A stretch of DNA of 11,857 bases, taken from NCBI GenBank assembly GCA_003477045.1, contig DMTS01000056.1, positions 106,237-118,093 of the forward strand. The letters run 5' to 3'. A program made the position numbers and the translations under genes. This DNA comes from Candidatus Delongbacteria bacterium (GTDB taxonomy: Bacteria > UBA4055). Of this stretch, positions 7,588 to 11,857 are shown piece after piece. A model generated the notes under the pieces. That model ran no database searches, was not told the origin of the DNA, and saw only the letters and a list, made by a program, of their open reading frames with translations. The number at the start of each line of letters is the position of its first letter. Positions within the stretch are counted from its first letter, which is position 1.

Positions 7588-7686
7588 CCTTGGAAAATAT
7601 CACAAAATAGTAAAAATACACCTTGGATTTTGTCAGAAATATTAGTATATTATCCTTGGATATTGACAAAAACGAGGCTAAAATGC
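7588..7686. repeat. Three imperfect direct repeats with exact 33-bp period (CCTTGGA units)
   Basis: CCTTGGA occurs at 7588, 7621 and 7654, exactly 33 bp apart. Similarity continues over about 19 bp with consensus CCTTGGAWWWTRWCANAAA, and units 2 and 3 are the most alike. Each unit is preceded by an AT-rich TAT/ACA stretch. The array sits immediately upstream of the AAA/DUF4143 gene and its third unit ends at the start codon. The 33-bp step is about three helical turns, so all copies face the same side of the DNA, as for a cooperative DNA-binding regulator. Function is inferred from position only. Confidence 0.65.
7623..7651 (+). promoter_or_regulatory. Putative promoter of the AAA/DUF4143 gene
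   Basis: -35 TTGGAT (7623-7628; TTG core only) and -10 TATATT (7646-7651; 5/6) are separated by 17 bp. The -35 lies inside the second CCTTGGA repeat, while the third repeat falls on the predicted transcription start and leader. Protein binding at the repeats would therefore interfere with transcription. The -35 is weak, so confidence is moderate. Confidence 0.4.
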
Positions 7687-8984
7687 TAAAAAGAGATATT
7701 TACAGGACTTTGCTCGAATGGAAGAACGAAGAAAGAAGACAACCTCTACTGCTGAGAGGGGCAAGACAGATAGGCAAGACTTACCTTATCGAGCAGTTCG
7801 GGAGGAATGAGTTTGAGAACTTTGTGATTTTGAATTTAGAAAAGAATTTGGAATACGAAAAATTCTTTACCAGCCTCGATCCGAAAGATATGATAGAGAA
7901 AATAGCCTTTACGACACGGCAGAATATTACCCCCGGGAAAACTCTTCTTTTTATTGATGAGATACAAAACTGTCCGAGAGCGATAGTAGCCCTGAGGTAT
8001 TTTTATGAGGAAATGCCCGATCTTCATGTAATAGCTGCCGGATCACTCCTCGAGTTCGCACTTAATAGAGCAAAGATAAGTATCCCTGTCGGAAGAATTC
8101 AATATCTGTTCATGTACCCTCTGTCTTTCAAGGAATTTCTTCTGGCTTTAGGTTATGACGCTCTGCATGATCATCTTTATAGTAAAAAAGAATTTGAAAA
8201 AGTTGATGAAGTTGTTCATGATAAACTTATTGAGCTTGTCCGAAAATATTATCTGCTCGGAGGAATGCCTAAAGTGGTGGATGAGTATATAAGATCTGGA
8301 GATGTAAGTAAATGCGAGAAAATCCAGAGATCAATTCTTGATACCTATTCTGACGATTTCAAAAAGTATGCTCCGGAAGAAGACATCATGCATCTTAAAA
8401 CGGTTTTTCATTCGGTGCCTTCGATGGTCGGAAGGAAATATGTGTTCTCTAAAGTCGATCCCGACACAAGATCAGCCGATCTGAAGAAAGCGGTTAATCT
8501 GCTTGAGATGGCAGGCGTTATCACCAGAGTGAAGAGGACAAGCGCGTCTGCGATACCGCTCGAAGCAGGGGTTAAACACAGTTATTTTAAGCTTATCTTT
8601 CTCGATATAGGTCTGCTCCACTCCATAAGCGGATTGTACCCGAAGACAATGATGGCAAGCGACCTTAACACAGTTTATATGGGCGCAGTCTCGGAACAGT
8701 TCGTCGGGCAGGAACTTCTTGCTTACGGTGATCCTTTCCATAGAGATTCTTTGTATTACTGGCTGAGAGAAAGTAAAAACAGTAGTGCGGAAATAGACTA
8801 TCTGATACAGAGAGACGGAAATATCTATCCGATCGAAGTAAAATCAGGCTCAACCGGAAGGTTAAAAAGCATGGCACTTTTCATGGAGCAGTTTAAAAGC
8901 GAAAAAGGCTACAAGGTCAGCCAGGTACCATATTCCGAAGGCAAAATTACTGAGATACCGTTTTATCTGATAGAGAAATTATAA
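7683..8984 (+). CDS. AAA ATPase with C-terminal DUF4143 (COG1373 type)
   Basis: This 433-residue protein has an N-terminal P-loop AAA domain: Walker A GARQIGKT (26-33), Walker B LLFIDE (88-93), a sensor-1-like AAGS (118-121) and the family-typical PVGRI (135-139). The C-terminal DUF4143 region carries a PD-(D/E)XK-like pattern: AEID (Glu370, Asp372) followed by IEVKSG (Glu385, Lys387). This family is very abundant in Bacteroidetes, Cloacimonadota and many anaerobes. It is often annotated simply as ATP-binding protein, and its function is unproven. The ATG at 7683 is preferred over a TTG at 7623: GAGG (7674-7677) lies 5 nt upstream, the protein then begins with the usual MLKRDIY, and the earlier start would lie within the promoter and repeats. 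It is intact, single-gene and preceded by the 33-bp repeat array. Nuclease activity is only a possibility. Confidence 0.9.
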   Translation: MLKRDIYRTLLEWKNEERRQPLLLRGARQIGKTYLIEQFGRNEFENFVILNLEKNLEYEKFFTSLDPKDMIEKIAFTTRQNITPGKTLLFIDEIQNCPRAIVALRYFYEEMPDLHVIAAGSLLEFALNRAKISIPVGRIQYLFMYPLSFKEFLLALGYDALHDHLYSKKEFEKVDEVVHDKLIELVRKYYLLGGMPKVVDEYIRSGDVSKCEKIQRSILDTYSDDFKKYAPEEDIMHLKTVFHSVPSMVGRKYVFSKVDPDTRSADLKKAVNLLEMAGVITRVKRTSASAIPLEAGVKHSYFKLIFLDIGLLHSISGLYPKTMMASDLNTVYMGAVSEQFVGQELLAYGDPFHRDSLYYWLRESKNSSAEIDYLIQRDGNIYPIEVKSGSTGRLKSMALFMEQFKSEKGYKVSQVPYSEGKITEIPFYLIEKL

Positions 8985-9012
8985 TAGTTCGAAAACATCG
9001 AAAAGGGATTTC

Positions 9013-9041
9013 TTGATTATGTTTAGAAATTTCTGTATATT
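9013..9041 (+). promoter_or_regulatory. Promoter of the 60-aa protein/nucleotidyltransferase pair, with palindromic spacer
   Basis: -35 TTGATT (9013-9018; 4/6) and -10 TATATT (9036-9041; 5/6) have a 17-bp spacer. The spacer contains the perfect palindrome AGAAATTTCT (9025-9034), and a further ATTTCT (9008-9013) sits upstream as an additional half-site. This arrangement would suit a repressor occupying the space between -35 and -10. Promoter and operator are sequence predictions. Confidence 0.5.
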
Positions 9042-9065
9042 TAACAAAAAGGGACTGCAAGATTT

Positions 9066-9248
9066 ATGATAAAAAAAGTAGCAAATATAAAAAAACTCAG
9101 CGAAAGTAATTCAATTTTGGAAGATCTTCAATATTGGCTTAAAAAAACTTATGAAGAAAGATTATCGGCCGTGGAATTTTTAAGGAGACAGCATGATGGA
9201 AGTTCAGAAAGACTTCAAAGAGTTGCTAGAGTTATTGAACGAACATAA
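9066..9248 (+). CDS. Small (60-aa) partner protein of a nucleotidyltransferase
   Basis: This short, charged, probably helical protein has no membrane segment. Its C-terminal half, TYEERLSAVEFLRRQ followed by GSSERLQRVARVIERT, matches a motif I recall from many small hypothetical proteins encoded directly before MNT-fold nucleotidyltransferase genes (pattern ERLxAVEFLRRQxxGxxxRLQRxxRVIxR). Its last 56 nt overlap the next gene in a different frame. The next gene's ribosome binding site lies within the Leu39-Arg40-Arg41 codons and its start codon across His43-Asp44. Translation of the two is therefore very likely coupled. No biochemical function is established to my knowledge; an antitoxin, adaptor or leader-like role is possible. 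Its own Shine-Dalgarno is weak (GGGA about 12 nt upstream), while a promoter lies at 9013-9041. Confidence 0.75.
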   Translation: MIKKVANIKKLSESNSILEDLQYWLKKTYEERLSAVEFLRRQHDGSSERLQRVARVIERT

Positions 9249-9642
9249 AGTTGAGTTTATTCTTGTTGGTGCTTACGCTTTAGCTTTTCACGGGGCACCA
9301 AGATATACCGGAGATCTTGACATTTATGTAAAACCCGATATCGAAAATTCTAGAAAAATACTCAGAGCATTAACCGACTTCGGCTTCGGTTCGGTAGGTA
9401 TAAAAGAAGAAGACCTACAGATTCCCGATAGAGTAATACAGCTAGGGTTTCCGCCAGTAAGGATTGATCTTGTAACATCAATATCAGGTGTCTCATGGGA
9501 AGCTGCTATTACAGATAAAGTACTCGGAACTTTCGGAGATGTGCCTGTAAGTTATATCGGCAAACAAAGTTTTATAGCTAATAAAAAAGCTACAGGCAGG
9601 AAGAAAGATCTGGCCGATATTGAAGCTCTAGGTGAAAAATGA
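9193..9642 (+). CDS. MNT-fold nucleotidyltransferase (AbiEii/DUF6036-like)
   Basis: This 149-residue minimal nucleotidyltransferase has the motif GAYALAFHGAPRYTGDLDIYV (26-46), with metal-binding Asp41 and Asp43 and a third carboxylate, Asp92, in VRIDLV. The C-terminal KKDLADIEAL (about 137-146) is typical of this group. The first Gly-Ser of classical Pol-beta-type enzymes is replaced by Gly-Ala, as is common in this branch. Members transfer a nucleotide to a protein or RNA acceptor, and several are halves of toxin-antitoxin modules; the target here is unknown. AAGGAGA (9182-9188) is well placed for the ATG at 9193, and the second ATG at 9196 is equally possible. It overlaps the 60-aa gene by 56 nt and ends 3 nt from the convergent zinc-ribbon gene. 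No HEPN partner is present, so this is not the MNT-HEPN pair. Confidence 0.88.
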   Translation: MMEVQKDFKELLELLNEHKVEFILVGAYALAFHGAPRYTGDLDIYVKPDIENSRKILRALTDFGFGSVGIKEEDLQIPDRVIQLGFPPVRIDLVTSISGVSWEAAITDKVLGTFGDVPVSYIGKQSFIANKKATGRKKDLADIEALGEK

Positions 9643-9645
9643 AAT

Positions 9646-10140
9646 CTATCTCCACCTGACTTCACCTTTTGCACCGTCTCTGTGCGTGACTACAACTAAG
9701 CTATCAAGAATTTCGCATTTATAATCTTTAGGAGCTTGTAGATGGATATTGTCAAAATTTAGCATACTACCTTCGTATCCAATTTTTAATCCTATAAATT
9801 CCGATGAATCAGTTACAGAATAATATGTTCCTACAGCCTGTGCAACAGTAGCTGCGAAGTTCAAGGCTACCTTCTCTTCAGGATTTTTAATGTCTCCATT
9901 AAATGAAGGTATAAAAAAGAAGGCAAACAAAGCTCCAAGTATAATCAATATTACAAAACTTTTGATCAAAAATGATGTTGCACTTAATATAACTGTTATA
10001 GATTTTAAGATAAATCCGTGATTTTTTCTTTTATCTTCATCAATTAATTTTTCAGCTTTAGTAAATTCTTCTTTAAAACAATCAATACATAACTTTTTAT
10101 CGTGATCAATCTCTTTTCCGCATTTTTCACACTGATTCAT
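9646..10140 (-). CDS. Zinc-ribbon membrane protein with pilin-like C-terminal region
   Basis: This 164-residue protein has a short N-terminal zinc ribbon (Cys4/Cys7 and Cys18/Cys21, a CxxC-x10-CxxC pattern). A charged linker follows, then a hydrophobic stretch at about residues 43-77 that can form one long or two short membrane helices. The C-terminal extracytoplasmic part of about 85 residues (NFAATVAQAVGTYYSVTDSSEF ... VVTHRDGAKGEVRWR) resembles the globular end of pseudopilins/type IV pilins (helix, then Tyr-Tyr, then a strand-rich end with a final Trp). That resemblance is my impression, not a demonstrated homology. The start codon directly abuts the TGA of the uvrC remnant, and its AAGGAAGA ribosome binding site lies within remnant codons. 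The gene therefore looks formerly coupled to an upstream uvrC. The function is unknown. Confidence 0.72.
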   Translation of the reverse strand: MNQCEKCGKEIDHDKKLCIDCFKEEFTKAEKLIDEDKRKNHGFILKSITVILSATSFLIKSFVILIILGALFAFFFIPSFNGDIKNPEEKVALNFAATVAQAVGTYYSVTDSSEFIGLKIGYEGSMLNFDNIHLQAPKDYKCEILDSLVVVTHRDGAKGEVRWR

Positions 10141-10184
10141 TCATTCTTCCTTTATCTTCTTCGCGAGCTCTTCGGTGATGCCTT
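10141..10184 (-). pseudogene. Detached second copy of the uvrC 3' end (last 13 codons plus stop)
   Basis: Read on the minus strand, this stretch encodes GITEELAKKIKEE-stop. That is the same terminus as the intact uvrC gene end at 11450-11496, except for one Glu fewer (3-bp deletion). The three substitutions (ACC/ACT, GAG/GAA, CTC/CTG) are all synonymous. A TAA directly precedes the GGC codon in frame, so it is only a remnant and is not expressed as its own protein. Its terminal AAGGAAGA serves as the apparent ribosome binding site of the zinc-ribbon gene that starts at 10140. Together with the intact copy it brackets the lipoprotein gene. Confidence 0.88.
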
Positions 10185-10190
10185 ATTTAC

Positions 10191-11351
10191 TTACTCCGTT
10201 AAGGCTACGGCTAATTTCTCATTTATAACATTCTTTAATATTGACGGAAAATAAGTACCGCCTAATATTCCTGTACTTTTAACCGGTTTCTCTTCAGGTT
10301 GAATCAGATTTGTATACTCTCCGGTATAATAGAGCAGCGGGTTCAAGCACATATCCAGCTCAGTATAATTCCCTTCTCCGTCTTCGTATAAATACTCCTG
10401 TTTACTGTTCCCATCGGACAGAATATAAGTACTGTCAACTGTGTTCCATGAAAAATTCTCAACTAATGATATTAATTCATGCGTGTCATAGGTATAAGTG
10501 TTTTTGTAAGATTCAAACCACTCTTTTGAATCATTCCATCTATAATATATTCTTTCAGCTAACTTATCGTTTACGAATTTAAATTCCATCTTCCCGTCTT
10601 CCAACCATGCACTCTCTCCGTCATCATAATCTTGAATCTCGGCAGATGCTACATTTCCGTTTTCATAAAAAAGTAGATATCTGTATTTAATATGAAATGT
10701 CCAGATCGTATAGTCTATGTTGACCTCAGTGAGCTTATCGCCTGAATAAGTGAAAGTTTCAACACCGCTTCCTCCGCCAGCCATTTCCATGTTAGTAGAA
10801 GTTATCTTTTCGTCAATGTAATTCAGGTCGTAATCAGAATAAAATTCCCATGTTTCTGCATCAATATTATAGAGTGAGTAAGTTTCATTGACTATTAAAT
10901 TGTTTTCATAAATGTAATTTATTTTAGTTCTTTCAGCTATCTCTCCTGTATCTGTGTACTTGATATATTCGATTATTTCCTTTGGTTTACCATTTTCATA
11001 AGTAAAGGTAATTTTTCCGGAGAGCGTAGCAAGTTTTCCGACATCTCTGTATCTGCGGCATTCTCTCGGATATTTTGAACTCAACTCATAAAAGAATGAA
11101 TCTGTATATGACTCCTCATAGTCCGAGTAGTCAATGAAATCTTTCTCGACAATCCTGCCCAGTTCGTCATAAGTATAATTTGTGGTTTTGTTTGAGCTCC
11201 AACTTTTTAAATTTTGGTAACTGTAAAGGTTATCTTCAGTGATCCTGAATTTAGGGGTATTGTCGATATTTGTGGATTTGTCATCTGAACATGAGATTAA
11301 AACAGCTGATAAAATAACTGCTAAAATTAACAATACTGTGAACTTTCTCAT
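10191..11351 (-). CDS. Lipoprotein with YD/RHS-like beta-strand repeats
   Basis: This 386-residue lipoprotein has a signal peptide with R2-K3, a long hydrophobic core (4-19) and lipobox LISC, Cys21 lipidated, followed by SDDKS. The mature protein is dominated by short aromatic, acidic strand-turn units of the type 'YTYDELGRIVEK', 'FTYENGKPKEIIEY', 'FTYSGDKLTEV', 'NTYTYDTHELISLVE' and 'QEYLYEDGEG'. These resemble YD repeats of RHS proteins but are looser. It should be anchored on the outer or inner membrane facing the periplasm or exterior; the function is unknown. The ATG at 11351 is chosen over one at 11381: GAGGAA (11363-11358) is ideally spaced, and the promoter at 11390-11418 would start transcription at about 11383, too late for the earlier ATG. 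The gene lies between two copies of the uvrC 3' end, suggesting insertion. Confidence 0.82.
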   Translation of the reverse strand: MRKFTVLLILAVILSAVLISCSDDKSTNIDNTPKFRITEDNLYSYQNLKSWSSNKTTNYTYDELGRIVEKDFIDYSDYEESYTDSFFYELSSKYPRECRRYRDVGKLATLSGKITFTYENGKPKEIIEYIKYTDTGEIAERTKINYIYENNLIVNETYSLYNIDAETWEFYSDYDLNYIDEKITSTNMEMAGGGSGVETFTYSGDKLTEVNIDYTIWTFHIKYRYLLFYENGNVASAEIQDYDDGESAWLEDGKMEFKFVNDKLAERIYYRWNDSKEWFESYKNTYTYDTHELISLVENFSWNTVDSTYILSDGNSKQEYLYEDGEGNYTELDMCLNPLLYYTGEYTNLIQPEEKPVKSTGILGGTYFPSILKNVINEKLAVALTE

Positions 11352-11389
11352 TTTGAATTCCTCATTTACTTTTATTTTCAACTTTCAGA

Positions 11390-11418
11390 AATATATTTTA
11401 ACTCAATAAATTATGCAA
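11390..11418 (-). promoter_or_regulatory. Promoter of the YD-like lipoprotein gene
   Basis: On the minus strand, -35 TTGCAT (11418-11413; TTG core) and -10 TATATT (11395-11390; 5/6) have a 17-bp spacer. Transcription would begin at about 11383, 32 nt before the ATG at 11351. The lipoprotein gene therefore carries its own promoter, consistent with an independently acquired unit placed behind uvrC. Confidence 0.45.
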
Positions 11419-11449
11419 ATGAATTGTACGGATCATCACCACCTGAATT

Positions 11450-11496
11450 TCATTCTTCTTCCTTTATCTTCTTCGCCAGTTCTTCAGTGATGCCTT
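11450..11496 (-). repeat. uvrC 3' terminus, copy A of the direct repeat flanking the lipoprotein gene
   Basis: These 47 bp are the functional end of uvrC and align with the 44-bp copy at 10141-10184 in the same orientation, with three substitutions and one 3-bp (GAA codon) difference. Similarity stops at the Gly of GITEE on the inner side and at the stop codon on the other. The two copies are 1,265 bp apart. Confidence 0.88.
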
Positions 11497-11857
11497 TGAC
11501 TTCCATAAGCTCTTGAATTGAAGCTTCTTTGATGCGTTTTAACGAACCGAATTTATTGAACAATTCTTTTCTTTTTGCAGGACCGATTCCTTTGATCTCT
11601 TCAAGCTCTGTCGAGATCGATTTTCCGCGCAGGGTCTGATGATATGTGATGGCGAACCTGTGCGATTCATCACGCACCTGCTGAAGCAGTTTTAAGGCTG
11701 ATGAAGTGCGCGGGATTATAATGGCTTCGCTTTTATCGGGAACGAAGACTTCTTCAAGCCTCTTTGCGAGGCCGATGATGGGTATATTTGATAGATTCAG
11801 CTGTTCTAAAATTTCAACAGCAGATGAAAGCTGACCCTTGCCGCCGTCAACCATGAT
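11450..11857 (-). CDS. uvrC: Excinuclease ABC subunit C, C-terminal part (5' truncated by window edge)
   Basis: The frame is open to the window edge; 135 C-terminal residues are visible. UvrC makes the dual incisions around DNA lesions in nucleotide excision repair, with UvrA and UvrB. Seen here are the end of the RNase H-like endonuclease domain, with the family hallmarks MVDGGKGQL (containing a catalytic-type Asp), IPIIGLAKR, and VRDESHRFAITYHQTLR, which includes the conserved His. A tandem helix-hairpin-helix DNA-binding region follows (LEEIKGIGPAKRKELFNKFGS and IQELMEVKGITEELAKKI). The sequence is that of an intact, ordinary UvrC end. Its final 13-14 codons recur at 10141-10184. Ninety-eight bases with a separate promoter separate it from the lipoprotein gene. 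Confidence 0.96.
   Translation of the reverse strand: MMVDGGKGQLSSAVEILEQLNLSNIPIIGLAKRLEEVFVPDKSEAIIIPRTSSALKLLQQVRDESHRFAITYHQTLRGKSISTELEEIKGIGPAKRKELFNKFGSLKRIKEASIQELMEVKGITEELAKKIKEEE

Noticed and set aside
7663..7668. Perfect TTGACA -35 box just before the DUF4143 gene start
   Set aside because: A -10 at 17-bp spacing would fall inside the coding sequence. It belongs to the third CCTTGGA repeat and is not usable for this start.
7836..8877. Three minus-strand open frames (7836-8027, 8472-8741, 8665-8877) inside the DUF4143 ATPase gene
   Set aside because: All are antisense to a conserved AAA/DUF4143 coding region, have unstructured Cys/Arg-rich products and overlap each other.
8988..9002. 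TTCGA-N5-TCGAA inverted repeat after the DUF4143 gene as a terminator
   Set aside because: The stem is 5 bp and mostly AT, followed by A/G rather than a T-run, so it is not a credible intrinsic terminator.
10310..10582. Plus-strand open frame of 90 codons inside the YD-like lipoprotein gene
   Set aside because: It is antisense to a lipoprotein with intact signal peptide and repeats. No start signals or recognisable domain.
1..11857. CRISPR array, tRNA/rRNA gene, integrase or transposase
   Set aside because: No regularly spaced palindromic repeats, no cloverleaf or rRNA-like segment and no recombinase motif were seen in any frame. The only direct repeats are the uvrC-end pair and the 33-bp triplet.

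Overview
The window is an AT-rich bacterial segment with tightly packed genes and short intergenic gaps. Several start sites have strong Shine-Dalgarno sequences and sigma70-like promoters with 17-bp spacers. The gene mix points to an uncultured or little-studied member of the FCB (Fibrobacteres-Chlorobi-Bacteroidetes) superphylum, for example Cloacimonadota, Delongbacteria or Marinimicrobia-like lineages. The markers are an FCB-style PfkB kinase, a secreted S9D peptidase, 6-bladed beta-propeller and YD-like lipoproteins, a COG1373/DUF4143 ATPase and a 60-aa protein/nucleotidyltransferase pair. The taxonomic placement is inference, not proof.

Left part (1-3849): the 3' end of a PfkB sugar/nucleoside kinase (+) meets, tail to tail with a 15-bp overlap, a periplasmic TPR protein (-). 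Next comes a secreted S9D-type prolyl-oligopeptidase-fold peptidase (-) with an intact Ser-Asp-His triad. The TPR and peptidase genes each have their own promoter.

Centre-left (3876-7556): a divergent promoter region opens a four-gene + strand operon. It encodes a YtrA-type GntR repressor, a YtrB-like ABC ATPase, a polytopic membrane protein (probable permease) and a 6-bladed beta-propeller lipoprotein. A perfect 9-bp inverted repeat containing AGTGTA-N12-TACACT encloses the -10 element of the operon and is a clear candidate autoregulatory operator.

Centre-right (7557-9642): three 33-bp-spaced imperfect direct repeats precede an AAA ATPase with a C-terminal DUF4143 (PD-(D/E)XK-like) region. 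A 60-aa protein gene and an overlapping MNT-fold nucleotidyltransferase gene follow. These are accessory, defence or toxin-antitoxin flavoured genes.

Right part (9646-11857, all -): the 3' end of uvrC, a lipoprotein gene with YD/RHS-like repeats under its own promoter, and a zinc-ribbon membrane protein gene. A second, diverged copy of the last 13 codons plus stop of uvrC lies between the lipoprotein gene and the zinc-ribbon gene. Its three substitutions relative to the intact gene are all synonymous. The lipoprotein gene is therefore bracketed by direct repeats of the uvrC terminus, which suggests it was inserted between uvrC and a formerly coupled downstream gene. This is the most interesting structural observation in the window.
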